Shown here piece by piece: positions 37,187 to 46,482 of a stretch of 64,000 nt of DNA (its first letter is position 1; each line of letters starts with the position of its first letter). The notes below the pieces were generated by a model. It was not told the origin of the DNA. It saw only the letters and a list, made by a program, of their open reading frames with translations, and made no database searches. The stretch is taken from the NCBI GenBank assembly GCA_963795665.1, contig CAWCIP010000020.1, positions 1 through 64,000 of the forward strand. Reading direction: 5' to 3'. This DNA comes from DASUPK01 sp963795665 (GTDB lineage Bacteria; Actinomycetota; Thermoleophilia; Solirubrobacterales; 70-9). A program made the translations under genes and the position numbers.

Positions 37187-37981
37187 GTGGCATCCCACGA
37201 GACGGTCGACCTGACCAAGGACGGGCCCGCGGCCCGAATCCTGCTCAATCGCCCCGACGCCCTGAACGCCTGGAACGAGCAGTTCGGCCGGGACCTGCTC
37301 GACGCGGTGAGCACCGTGGCCGCGGACGAGTCGACCCGCGCGGTGCTGATCACCGGCGCGGGGCGTGGCTTCTCCTCCGGGGCGGACCTGAAGGAGCAGC
37401 GCGGTGGAGATGAGGGCGGCCTGCCCGACCTGAGCGCCCGCCTCAAGGAGATCTACCACCCGGTCATCACGGCGCTGCGCGAGATGCCGAAGCCGGTCGT
37501 CGCCGCCGTCAACGGCCCGGCGGTCGGGATCGGCTGCTCGCTCGCCCTCGCCGCCGACCTGATCGTCGCGGCCGACTCCGCCTACTTCCTGCTCGCCTTC
37601 GTCAACATCGGCCTGGTGCCGGATGGCGGGTCGACCGCGTTCCTCCCCGCCCGCGTCGGCTACGCGCGCGCCGCGGAGATGGCGATGCTCGGCGAGCGCG
37701 TCCCGGCCGACCAGGCGCTCGACTGGGGACTGATCAACCAGGTCGTCGCCGACGACGAGCTCGAGCCGGTCTCCACCGCGCTGCTGGAGCGCCTCGCCAA
37801 CGGCCCGACGCGGTCATACGCCGGCGCCAAGCACCTGCTCAACCGCCGCATGTACGCGGACCTCGCCGGCCAGCTCGATGCCGAGGCCGAGGCCCAGCGC
37901 GACCAGGGGCACAGCAAGGACTTCGTCGAGGGCGTGATCGCCTTCGTCGAGAAGCGCCCGCCCAACTTCACCGGCGGCTAG
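37187..37981 (+). CDS. Enoyl-CoA hydratase/isomerase (PaaG-like crotonase)
   Basis: A 264-residue crotonase. The oxyanion-hole segments are GRGFSSGADLKE and NGPAVGIGCSLALAADL. The position equivalent to the second catalytic Glu of rat crotonase is Asp (LVPDGGSTAFLP), as in PaaG-type isomerases, so isomerase activity is at least as likely as hydration. The GTG at 37187 follows a leaderless-type -10. It is divergent from the Baeyer-Villiger fusion, which suggests both serve breakdown of a ring ketone or aromatic acid, though no other pathway gene is adjacent. Confidence 0.9.
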   Translation: MASHETVDLTKDGPAARILLNRPDALNAWNEQFGRDLLDAVSTVAADESTRAVLITGAGRGFSSGADLKEQRGGDEGGLPDLSARLKEIYHPVITALREMPKPVVAAVNGPAVGIGCSLALAADLIVAADSAYFLLAFVNIGLVPDGGSTAFLPARVGYARAAEMAMLGERVPADQALDWGLINQVVADDELEPVSTALLERLANGPTRSYAGAKHLLNRRMYADLAGQLDAEAEAQRDQGHSKDFVEGVIAFVEKRPPNFTGG

Positions 37982-37988
37982 CGCGACC

Positions 37989-37994
37989 TAAGCT
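37989..37994 (+). promoter_or_regulatory. -10 box of the metallo-beta-lactamase/rhodanese gene
   Basis: TAAGCT, 7 nt before the GTG at 38002 and 8 bases after the crotonase stop. A GGAG also lies directly before the GTG but too close to act as a normal ribosome site. Confidence 0.4.
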
Positions 37995-38001
37995 GGCGGA
38001 G

Positions 38002-39378
38002 GTGCTCTTTCGTCAGATCCTGCATGAGGACCTGAGCTGTGCCTCGTACCTGGTCGGTGACACCGACTCCGGGGTCGCCGCGGTCATCGACCCACAGTGG
38101 TCGATCGAGCCCTACCTGCGGCTGAGCCGCCTGCACGGCGTCCGGATCGAGCATGTCCTGGAGACGCACAATCACGCCGACCATGTCTCCGGCCACGGCA
38201 GGCTGGCGCGGGCCACGGGGGCGACGATCCACATCCACGAGCTCGCCGACGCCGAGTACCCGCACGAGTCGTTTGTGGCCGGCTGGCGTCTCGACCTCGG
38301 CCGCGTCGAGATCGAGGCGCTCCACACGCCGGGGCACCGGCCCGAGCACACCTCCTTCCTGCTCCGCGACGCCGACCGCGGCGGCGACCCGTGGGCGGTG
38401 CTGACCGGCGATTCGCTCTTCGTCGGCGACGTCGCGCGCCCCGACCTGGCCATCGAGCCCCGCGAGGGCGCGGCCGAGATCTTCCAGTCGCTGCACGAGC
38501 GCCTGATGTCCCTCCCCGACGACGTGGAGGTCTGGCCCGGGCACCTGGGCGGCTCGGCCTGCGGCAGCTCCGGGATCGACCACAAGTCGACCTCGACCAT
38601 CGGCTTCGAGCGCCAGCACAACCGGGCGCTGGGCTTCGAGACCGAGGGCGACTTCGTCGAGGACGCCGTGGCGACCCTTGGCGCCCGTCCCCCCAACGTC
38701 GAGCACATCGTCGCCATCAACCGGGGGCCCCTGGTCGAAGAGATGGGTACGCCGATCCCGCTGGCGCCGCGCGCGGTCGAGGTCGGCATCGCCGAGGGCG
38801 CGCTGCTGGTCGACGCCCGCACCAACGAGCAGTTCGACGAGGCCCATGTCCCCGGAGCCATCAGCGCCTCCGCGTACGAGACCGGGTTCGCCACCAAGGT
38901 CGCCAAGGTTGTCCGCCCCGACGTCGAGCTGATCGTGGTCGCGGCCTCCGACGGCTACGAGCTCGAGGCCGCCGAGCTGCTCGCCTCGGTCGGCCTCCGC
39001 GTCCGCGGGTACCTGGAGGGCGGGATGACCGCCTGGCGCTCCGAGGGCCGGCCGGTGCGGAGGATCGAGCTGATCGATCCCGATCAGCTCGCCGAGCGGC
39101 TGGAGGGCGACGACCTCGTGGTCCTCGACGTCCGCGACGACGACGAGTTCGCAGACTTCCACATCCCCGGATCGATTCACCTCCCCTACGGCGAGTTGCC
39201 CGATCGTCAGGGAGAGCTGCCGCGCGACCGGGAGATAGCCGCGATCTGCAGCGGCGGCAAGCGCAGCGGCCTGGCGGCTTCGATCCTCCAGCGTGAGGGG
39301 TTCGAACGCGTCCTGCACGTCGCGGACGGTGGCGTCGGCACCTGGCGCCGCAGCGGGCGCAACGTGGAGAGCGGTTAG
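38002..39378 (+). CDS. MBL-fold persulfide dioxygenase-like protein with two rhodanese domains
   Basis: A 458-residue protein. Residues 1-240 form a metallo-beta-lactamase domain of the persulfide dioxygenase/glyoxalase II type, with the metal motif THNHADHVSG, HTPGHRPEH and GDSLFVGDVARPD. Two rhodanese domains follow. The first (about 265-350) has no Cys in its active-site loop (VAASDGYELEA) and is probably structural. The second (about 355-450) keeps it as ICSGGKRSG. Such fusions oxidise or transfer sulfane sulfur during sulfide detoxification. It starts 20 bases after the crotonase gene but has its own -10. Confidence 0.88.
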   Translation: MLFRQILHEDLSCASYLVGDTDSGVAAVIDPQWSIEPYLRLSRLHGVRIEHVLETHNHADHVSGHGRLARATGATIHIHELADAEYPHESFVAGWRLDLGRVEIEALHTPGHRPEHTSFLLRDADRGGDPWAVLTGDSLFVGDVARPDLAIEPREGAAEIFQSLHERLMSLPDDVEVWPGHLGGSACGSSGIDHKSTSTIGFERQHNRALGFETEGDFVEDAVATLGARPPNVEHIVAINRGPLVEEMGTPIPLAPRAVEVGIAEGALLVDARTNEQFDEAHVPGAISASAYETGFATKVAKVVRPDVELIVVAASDGYELEAAELLASVGLRVRGYLEGGMTAWRSEGRPVRRIELIDPDQLAERLEGDDLVVLDVRDDDEFADFHIPGSIHLPYGELPDRQGELPRDREIAAICSGGKRSGLAASILQREGFERVLHVADGGVGTWRRSGRNVESG

Positions 39379-39384
39379 GGCTCT

Positions 39385-40824
39385 CTACTTCTTGCTCTTC
39401 GCCTTCGCTTCCTTCCCGGTGCTGATGCCCTTCAGAAACGGGATCAGCCGCTTCAGGAAGGCATTCAGCTTGGGCTGCGCCGCGTTCGGGTCGTTGTGTG
39501 CGTACGTCGCCGAGCGATCGACGAGCTTCAGGTTCTTGCGCGGAATCCGAGCCTCCGCGGCCAGCGCCTGCGCCGCTGCGATCACGCGAGCCCCGCCGAG
39601 CGCGGCGCCGAACGCGTAGATCCGCAGTCGCTTGGGCAGCTTGGTCGCATCGGTCGAGTGCACGTCGAGCACCGATTGCGCAGGGTTGGCCAGCCCGTCG
39701 CCCACGGCGCCCGAATCGATGGTCAGGCGCATCGGGTGGTACCAGGCCGTGCCGTCCAGGTTCTGCAGGCCCCAGCCCGAGAACATGCTGGCCCAGCGCT
39801 GGATCGGCGTGATCGCGCCGGCCCTGTCCCAGCCTCGCGGGTCCCCGCTGGCCGCGAGCTGGCCCGAGTGGACCTGAGCGGCGAGCAGCGAGGGAGGCGA
39901 GGTCTTGACGTCGGTCGAGAGGCCGAATCCAGCCTCATTCGTCGCGTTGACCCCGGGCGGAGGCTGGAGGTTGGAGGGCAGCAGCGGCCAGCCGGTGAAC
40001 ACGGACAGGCTGTTGGGCGCCGCCTTCGCACCCGCGGATCCGACCATCCCGAAGAGGCCGGCGAGCGGAGCCGGAATGCCGCCGAAGCTGAGCCACGGCG
40101 ACGACTTCTGCAGGTCGTTGAGCGACTTCTGCGCCTGATCGGGGCTGACCGGGGTCGGGCTGCTGGCGCCGTCTATCAGGACGAGACCCGAGAGGTCACG
40201 GCCGCCGGGGCGCCCGTTGAAGTCCCAGGTGGCGTAGGCGGTTGTGATCGAGCCGCCCAGCGAGTGGCCGCCCATCGCGACGTTGCGACCACCCTTGGCG
40301 GCGGCCTTCGCCACCACTCGGAGGTCGTTGATCTCGGTGTTCATCCCCCACTGACGGGCGAACGGCACCTGCGAGTCCTGCACCGGGTGGAGGTGGTTCG
40401 TGATGCTCGGATTGCTGAGGTAGCCCAGGTAGTAGTTGAAGAGATCGGTCGCGCTCGCCTTGCCCTGCTTCAGGAGGTTGAGCTCGGACTCGTCCTCGAG
40501 GAAGTTCTCGCGGCGCTCCACGGCCCAGACCTGCCAGTCCGGAAGCACCTTCACGATCGACTTCGCGAGCGGCTCGAAGTAGGCCGCGCTCGCCGAGGTC
40601 CCGGGATTGAGGACGAGGACGTTCTTCGCCTTCGGGTTCCCCGTCTTCAGGGCCCCGACCACGTTCAGATTCGCCGGAGTTCCAGGCGATTGAAACCCCT
40701 GCATCACCTTGAAGCGGACCTTGGGGGGCTTGGCGCTCGCCGCCGGGACGAGGCCCATCCAAAGCGCTCCAGCCGCGATCGCAACCAGCGCGAGCCGGGA
40801 AGGCATCCTCTGCCGAATCTTCAT
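39385..40824 (-). CDS. Secreted alpha/beta-hydrolase (lipase-like)
   Basis: A 479-residue exported protein with a Sec signal peptide (MKIRQRMPSR, hydrophobic core, cleavage after ASA). The nucleophile elbow GGHSLGGSI lies near residue 185, preceded by VLNPGTSASAAYFEPLA, which provides the oxyanion region, and followed by LVLIDGASS. A His late in the chain (YAHNDPN) is a candidate catalytic residue. The C-terminus is lysine-rich. The ATG at 40824 has GAGGAGAGG directly upstream, so the longer frame is rejected. It is monocistronic and convergent with the MBL gene. Substrate is unknown, probably an ester or lipid outside the cell. Confidence 0.83.
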   Translation of the reverse strand: MKIRQRMPSRLALVAIAAGALWMGLVPAASAKPPKVRFKVMQGFQSPGTPANLNVVGALKTGNPKAKNVLVLNPGTSASAAYFEPLAKSIVKVLPDWQVWAVERRENFLEDESELNLLKQGKASATDLFNYYLGYLSNPSITNHLHPVQDSQVPFARQWGMNTEINDLRVVAKAAAKGGRNVAMGGHSLGGSITTAYATWDFNGRPGGRDLSGLVLIDGASSPTPVSPDQAQKSLNDLQKSSPWLSFGGIPAPLAGLFGMVGSAGAKAAPNSLSVFTGWPLLPSNLQPPPGVNATNEAGFGLSTDVKTSPPSLLAAQVHSGQLAASGDPRGWDRAGAITPIQRWASMFSGWGLQNLDGTAWYHPMRLTIDSGAVGDGLANPAQSVLDVHSTDATKLPKRLRIYAFGAALGGARVIAAAQALAAEARIPRKNLKLVDRSATYAHNDPNAAQPKLNAFLKRLIPFLKGISTGKEAKAKSKK

Positions 40825-40952
40825 CCTCTCCTCTTTCTTTCGCCCCTCACCCTTACTGATACACGCAACACGAAATGTATCGACAAGTCTCGGTCCGCGG
40901 CGGCCTGCGAGTATGCGCAACTTCCCGGCAGGGAACTTGTTCTCAGCGATCC

Positions 40953-42149
40953 ATGAAGCGAACCGCCCTCCTCGCCATCCTGATCGGACTGCTCGCCGGC
41001 CTCGTCATCGCCCCGAGCGCCTTCGCGATCAAGGCGGGCTTCAACGTCGCGACCAAGCGGCTGGAGGCGGCCTACAAGATCGCCCTGTTCGAGCGCCGCT
41101 TCAGCACGGACGGCTGCTATCCGGCGCCACCGAAGCTCGCCAAGGCGATCCACCAATCCAGCCACCGCAAGGTGGGCGTCGCCCCGAACACCAAGCACCT
41201 CGCCAACCTGAACCAGGTTTACATCCTGAAGCAGGGCACGACCTGCGAGCACCTCCGGATGGCGCTGCGGGCGACCGGGGGCACCTTCGTGCTCGACTCG
41301 AAGCAGGGAACGGTCCGCCTCCAGGGACACAAGGGCGCGGCCACCCCGGGGCTCGCCCGGCCGCTGACCAACCTCACCCTCGCGAGCAGGGCCTTCAACG
41401 TCAGCAAGCCCGATACGGCGCCGCGCCTGCAGACCATCTGCCCGGGTGGCAAGTTCCCGGTCGGCGGCGGCATGACCGTCAGTCCGCCGACCGACCCGGA
41501 CGGAGCCGGCATCTATCCACACTCCTATGAGCGCCTCGGCGCCCAGCGGGGCTGGCACATCAGCGTCGTCGACCTCGACCCGAGCCCCGGCAGCACGACC
41601 CCTCGGAACGTCACCGTTCAGGTCATGTGCGGGTTCGGCGTGATCCCAGCCACTCCGACGCCGCACCGGACGGTCTACCTGCGTCCCGGCGAGACCAAGA
41701 CAGTCACCGCCCGCTGTCCGAAGGGCCAGTTCCTGGTTTCGGGCGGCTTCCAGCGCACCGACTTCCGCAGCGACGGCGGCGACTACGTCACCGAGTCCCA
41801 CGCCTCCGGCCCCAAGGCCTGGGTGGTGAGCGGGCACGCGTACGGGACCGGCTCGGGCGAGCTGACCGCGATCGCCTACTGCGCCAGGATGAAGAAGCCG
41901 ATCCTCACCGAGGTCGCCTCCTCTCCCGCTCCTGTCGCGGCGAGCGGATCCGCGACGACTACCACCCCGGGGTGCCCGGCGGGCAAGCGATTGACCGCCG
42001 GCGGCTTCAGTGCGAATGGGTCGACCAACGCACTGTTCGCGGCCGGTAGCTTCAACCCGGATGGCACCTTCTCCGCCAACGCCTACGGGTTCTTCGGCGC
42101 GGCGCCAGAGCTGACGGCCTACGGCTACTGCCTGCCGGCGAAGGCCTAA
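40953..42149 (+). CDS. Secreted Cys-rich repeat protein of unknown function
   Basis: A 398-residue exported protein with a clear signal peptide (MKRTALLAILIG, cleavage near AFA). The mature part holds at least three copies of a beta-rich unit that begins C-P-x-G-K/Q-x-x-x-x-G-G: CPGGKFPVGGGM, CPKGQFLVSGGF and CPAGKRLTAGGF, each followed about 60 residues later by a YC or MC pair partner (VMCGF, AYCAR, GYCLP). Each unit probably has its own disulfide. No catalytic motif is visible. It is divergent from the secreted hydrolase and converges with the MMPL gene, overlapping its stop by 4 bases. Confidence 0.75.
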   Translation: MKRTALLAILIGLLAGLVIAPSAFAIKAGFNVATKRLEAAYKIALFERRFSTDGCYPAPPKLAKAIHQSSHRKVGVAPNTKHLANLNQVYILKQGTTCEHLRMALRATGGTFVLDSKQGTVRLQGHKGAATPGLARPLTNLTLASRAFNVSKPDTAPRLQTICPGGKFPVGGGMTVSPPTDPDGAGIYPHSYERLGAQRGWHISVVDLDPSPGSTTPRNVTVQVMCGFGVIPATPTPHRTVYLRPGETKTVTARCPKGQFLVSGGFQRTDFRSDGGDYVTESHASGPKAWVVSGHAYGTGSGELTAIAYCARMKKPILTEVASSPAPVAASGSATTTTPGCPAGKRLTAGGFSANGSTNALFAAGSFNPDGTFSANAYGFFGAAPELTAYGYCLPAKA

Positions 42150-44276
42150 GCCTCCGTCGGAAGCTCCTCCCCATGTCCGAAGCGGACGTCGGGGAGCACC
42201 CGGTCGGCCCAGCGGGGGAGGTACCAGGCCCACGGGCCGAGCAGCCTGAGCAGCACGGGCATCAGCAGCAGCCGGATCAGCATCGCGTCGAGGAGCACGG
42301 CGATGCCCGAGGATCAGCCCCATCTCCTTCGGGGGCAGCGGTCCCGGAGAGCGCGAAGGTGAAGAAGACCGCGACCATCACGGCGCCGGCGGCAAAGATG
42401 ACGCGCCCCGAATGTGCCAGGCCGCCGACCATCGCCTCCTTGGCGTCATGGGTGCGGTCCCAGTGCTCTTTCGCCGAGGACAGCAGGAAGACCGTGTAGT
42501 CCATCGAGATCGCGAAGATCATCGCGAAGAAGAAGACGGGTCCCCACGCGTCGAGGAACCCCTGCGGCTCGAAGCCGAGCAGCGAGTGAAGGGCGCCGTC
42601 CTGGAAGATCCACTTGGCCACCCCGAACGCCGCCCCCGTGGCGAGCAGGTTGGTGACGACTCCGGCCGCGGCGATCAGCGGCGCCTGCAGCGCAAAGAGC
42701 AGCAGCACGAAGCCGAGGCCGAGCACGACACCAATTACGAGCGGGGTCTTCCCCGTGAGCGCAGCCGCCAGATCATGGTTCTCGGCGACCGCACCACCGA
42801 CCATGGTCTCCGCGGGGAGCTCCGTGCGAATCCGGTCGATCGTCGCGCTCACCGCCGAGCTCGAGGGATCCTGCCTCGGGATCGCGTAGATCAGGGCGAG
42901 ATCGCCCGACCGCTGTGCGGGCAACACCTGGGCGATGCCGGGATCGCGTTGCGCGACCGCGGCGGCCGCTCCGGCCTCGGATGCCGGCGCGACGAGCTGC
43001 AGCGGCCCGGTCGAGCCCGGACCGAACGCCGCCTGCACCTGGCCGTAGCCGACCCGCGAGGAGTCGCCGGGCGGGACGACCTTGATCGAGGGCATCGCCG
43101 TGTCGAGCGTCAGCACCGGCAACGTGAGGACGGCCAGGGCAACGAAGGCGGGGACGCCATAGCGAAGAGGGTGGCGCCAGAGCCGCTCGCCCCAGGCCGC
43201 GAAGCGCGGCGAGCGGTGCTCGCCGGAATGGACCCACGGCAGCGAGAGCTTGTCCACCCGGGGCCCCAGCTTCGCAAGCACCGCCGGCAGCAGGGTCAGC
43301 GTCGCGGCAAGCACGAAAACAACGGCCAGCATGATCCCGAGGCTGACCGAGCGGAAGGCCGGGCTCGGCACCAACATCACCGCGCTCAGGGAGATTAGGA
43401 CCGTCACGGCTGAGAAGACCACGGCCTTGCCGGCCGTGTCCATGGTCTGTGCGACCGCTTCCTCGGGCGGCAGCTCGGATCCGAAGAATGCGCCGCGGAA
43501 CCGATAGACGACGAACAGCGCGTAGTCAATGCCGAGCGCGAGGGCGAACATCAGCGCGAAGTTCATGGCCCAGATCGAGATCGGCAGGACCTGCGCGCCG
43601 AGGTAGAGGGAGCCGGCCGCGGCGACCAGGCCGACCATGGTCAGCATCAGCGGGAGGCCGGCGGCGACCAGCGAACCGAAGGCGATCAGCATGATCGCCA
43701 GGGTCACGGGCCAGGAGATCACCTCCGAGCGCAGCATCGCGCTCTTGTTGGCGGCGTTGAAGTCGGACCACATTCCGGACGCGCCGGTCAGGTGGACCTG
43801 CATCCCGTCGCGGCCCAGCGACGCCAGAGGCCCCTTGAGGTTCTCCGCCGCGGCGACCATGGCATTCGCGTCCTTGGCGGCGCCGGCCTGCACGATGGCG
43901 GTATGGCCGTCGGGCGAGATCGAGACGCCCGGCTGCGGACCGACCACTGATCGAACCGCGCGATTCCGAGCGCAGCTTCCGCTCGACTGCGGCGACCGTC
44001 GCGTTGAAGTTCGGATCGCCGACTGGCCGCCGCGGGCGAGTGGACGACGACCATCAGCCCGTAGCTGGAGAGCCCTTGGAAGTTGCGATCGATCAGGTGG
44101 CGTGCCTGGACCGACTCGGAGCCGCTCGCCTCCCAGCCCGCGCCCGAAAGCGCCTTCTCGACCCGTGGCGCGAGGAAGCCGAGGCCAAGTGCGATCACGG
44201 CCCAGCCGATCACCACCACGCGGAAGTGGGTCGCGGTGTATCGCCCCAGCCTCCCGATGGGACCGACCTGCAGCAT
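42146..44276 (-). pseudogene. MMPL-family RND transporter, about four indels
   Basis: A lipid/drug exporter of about 710 residues with two six-helix bundles and two external loops, as in MmpL and HAE proteins. Features: ALALGIDYALFVVYRFRG and FAISMDYTVFLLSSAKEH, each with the DY pair used for proton coupling. Frame changes lie near 44030, 43960, 42345 and 42312, all outside the core motifs. Total length is 3n+1. The ATG overlaps the DUF2892 stop (TGATG), and an ArsR-type regulator is upstream, so this is the last gene of a regulated operon. Substrate unknown. Confidence 0.83.
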
Positions 44277-44566
44277 CAGGCGCCGACCCTGTGGGTCTCG
44301 AGGGGATGCGAGTCGAGCTGCTCCCCGGTATTGCCGCGGTCATCCGGGTAGACGACCGAGCGGAAGCCGAAGGCCCGCTTCAGGATCAGCGATGCCGGAC
44401 AGCTGCCGACGAGCACGTAGAGCCAGAGGTTGACGCCGACGAACGCGGTCAGCAGCAGGAACCAGAGCGAGACCAGCGCCACGAGCGCGACGCTCAGCAG
44501 GATCACGGTTCCGGCGAGCGCGAAGAGGACGCGCTCCAGGGGCCAGCGCGGTTGGGTCTGGGGCAT
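44276..44566 (-). CDS. DUF2892 (YgaP-like) inner-membrane protein
   Basis: A 96-residue membrane protein with two helices: ALAGTVILLSVALVAL and FLLLTAFVGVNLWLYVLVG, followed by SCPASLILKRAFGFRS, the typical end of DUF2892/YgaP transmembrane domains, and a short hydrophilic tail. It lies between an ArsR regulator and an MMPL transporter with only 1 base and a TGATG overlap separating them. In YgaP the domain follows a rhodanese, and none is present here. The function is unknown, but pairing with ArsR regulators is common. Confidence 0.83.
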   Translation of the reverse strand: MPQTQPRWPLERVLFALAGTVILLSVALVALVSLWFLLLTAFVGVNLWLYVLVGSCPASLILKRAFGFRSVVYPDDRGNTGEQLDSHPLETHRVGA

Positions 44567-44567
44567 C

Positions 44568-44927
44568 TCAGTCGCCTCCTTCGAGCAGCGCGGTCGATCT
44601 CGTCGATCTGCCGGCGCAGGCCGCCGCAGACCTCGTCGCAGAGCCCGAAGAAGGCCGGGTCGGCGATCGAGTAGACGGCGAAGTTGCCCTGCTTGCGGCG
44701 GCGACGATCCCCGCGCGCAGGAGCGCTCCGAGATGCTGGGAGACGTTCTGCTGGGAGGCGCCGGTCGCCTCCTGCAGCTCTCTGACCGTCGCCTCGCCAT
44801 CGCGCAGGCGGTCGAGCAGCCGGATTCGCATCGGCTCCCCGAGCAGACGAAAGCGCTCGGCGATCAGCTCGACCAGCGGCTCGGGCAGCGGATGCGGGAC
44901 GTCGGGAGCGCTCGTCTTGGTTGCCAT
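44568..44927 (-). pseudogene. ArsR-family transcriptional regulator, two indels
   Basis: A 119-codon winged-helix repressor. The first part reads FRLLGEPMRIRLLDRLRDGE and ATGASQQNVSQHLGALL, the ArsR helix-turn-helix. After a missing base near 44700 the protein continues RKQGNFAVYSIADPAFFGLC, the wing and C-terminal helix, and after an extra base near 44590 ends LLEGGD. The two changes cancel, so length is normal. Cys in FGLCDEVCGG could sense metal or oxidant. The ATG at 44927 has TACGGT 7 bases upstream. Operon with DUF2892 and MMPL genes suggests self-repression of the exporter. Confidence 0.8.
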
Positions 44928-44934
44928 GGGCAAC

Positions 44935-44958
44935 ACCGTAGCACAAGTGAATAGTTGT
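44935..44958 (-). promoter_or_regulatory. Promoter and candidate ArsR operator
   Basis: TACGGT (44935-44940, minus strand) ends 7 nt before the ATG at 44927. Next to it lies the inverted repeat ACAA-N8-TTGT (44943-44958), an AT-rich island in otherwise GC-rich DNA. ArsR repressors usually bind such repeats over their own promoters. Confidence 0.45.
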
Positions 44959-45096
44959 ACGCTAGTGTGATTGTCGTCACTGAACGGTGCCACGACTAGG
45001 CGGCCCGACGGGGCACCCCTTCGAGTTCGAGCGGTGATTGCCAGTCGTATTTGCCGTAGCGCCGCCGCGAATACGAGAGGAGAAAGGCAATCTCAA

Positions 45097-46344
45097 TCAG
45101 CGAGATTCCCAACCCAACCGCGCCTCTGTGCGTGGCAGGGGAGCGGCTAGTAGCCGGCTCGGATGCCGCGCGACGAAGCTCGAGGTGTCGTCGCGCATCA
45201 CGGTGCTCCAGCGGGGGCCGTTGCCTCCGCCGGGTCCGCCTGTGTCGAAGCGGAGACCGGCGATGTACGCCCAGGCATGGCCGCTGTTCGCGAAGACGGT
45301 GATCCAGTTGCCGCCGCCGGACTCGCCCCAGACCTCGAGGCCGGTCGAGTCGAGCGGGCTGGAGAGGAAGCCGCCGCCGTGCAGCGCAAAGCTGACCGAG
45401 CCCGAGCAGTCGTAGCCGCTGGAGGTGAAGGAGCCGTGGCCCCCTCCCCAGATGTAGGGGAGGTCGTCGATCTGGTTGGCCGCCTCGATCACCGCCCGCA
45501 CCGCGAGAGGCGCATTCGATGGCGGGATCGCGTCGCCGCTCGAATCCAGCGTCGCCCGTCCGGCCGGCGCCGGGATGTTGGAGAGGTCCGTCTGGATCTG
45601 CTGCTCCTTGCTGAGCAGGGCCTGCAGGACCCCCTGTCGGGCGTTCCGGGCCGCGACCAGCTGCGACTGCTGCTGCTGGATCTGCGCGTGCTGGCTGGCG
45701 ATCTGCCGCTCCTTGGCGGCGACCTGGTCGCGGGCGGCCTGGATGCGGTCATGGGTCGCCTGGAGTTGCGTGACCAGCGCCGTGATCTGATCGCGCAGGC
45801 CGCGAACGCGAGCCACGACCTCGTCGTCATAGCTCTGGATGTGGTCCAGGTACTCGGTGCGGGTCAACAGGTCCGACCAGCTGGCCGAGCGCATGACCAC
45901 GGCGGTGACGTCGGGGTCGTTCGACTTGTACATGTCGACAAGCAGCTGCTCGAGCGCACCGACCGCCGCCTGCAGCTTCGCCCGCACCCGCGCCAGCTCG
46001 GCCTTCTCGGCGTTGAGCTCGGCGGTCGCCTTGTCGAGCTCCGCCTGCTTGGCCGCCAGCTCGTGCTCTGCCGCCGCCTGCTCCTGTCGCAGCTGGGACT
46101 CCCGCCCGATCAGCTGGTCGACCTGCGCGTTCATGCTGTCGATCTGCGAGCGGAGCGGTCCCTCGTTGGACTGGATCCGGCTGAGCTCGTCCTGCTTCTG
46201 GGCGATCTTGGAGGCCGGATCGCCGATCGCGCTCTGGCCGATCAGCGAGCCGATCACGAGGGTCACCAGCACCATCAGCGCGAGCACGGCGGCGCGCCCG
46301 CGGGGGGTGGATCGCCCTCTATCTCTGCGTGATGGACTCGGCAT
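45097..46344 (-). CDS. Coiled-coil peptidoglycan hydrolase (NlpC/P60-like, RipA type)
   Basis: A 415-residue exported protein: basic N-terminus, one membrane anchor/signal helix (AVLALMVLVTLVIGSLIG), a long Gln/Glu/Ala-rich coiled coil (about 45-255), then a C-terminal NlpC/P60-like domain. The catalytic Cys is in SSGYDCSGSVSFAL and the His in NSGHAWAYI. The linker residues YIWGGGHGS match the usual Y-x-W/Y-G-G before the Cys. Such enzymes cleave peptide stems during cell separation, with the coiled coil as regulatory arm. The C-terminal tail after GPRWS is longer than usual. It is monocistronic. Confidence 0.86.
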   Translation of the reverse strand: MPSPSRRDRGRSTPRGRAAVLALMVLVTLVIGSLIGQSAIGDPASKIAQKQDELSRIQSNEGPLRSQIDSMNAQVDQLIGRESQLRQEQAAAEHELAAKQAELDKATAELNAEKAELARVRAKLQAAVGALEQLLVDMYKSNDPDVTAVVMRSASWSDLLTRTEYLDHIQSYDDEVVARVRGLRDQITALVTQLQATHDRIQAARDQVAAKERQIASQHAQIQQQQSQLVAARNARQGVLQALLSKEQQIQTDLSNIPAPAGRATLDSSGDAIPPSNAPLAVRAVIEAANQIDDLPYIWGGGHGSFTSSGYDCSGSVSFALHGGGFLSSPLDSTGLEVWGESGGGNWITVFANSGHAWAYIAGLRFDTGGPGGGNGPRWSTVMRDDTSSFVARHPSRLLAAPLPRTEARLGWESR

Positions 46345-46482
46345 GGAAGTCGGTGCGGCGAGACGCCGCCCCGGCAGTCCGGCCAGGCTAGAGCTTCGCC
46401 GCCGAAATGTCAGCAGTTGCTAACAGGCGTGCAAGATCGCTTGCGGATCGCATACCCAGAAGCGACCAGGCGGAACGGCCGC

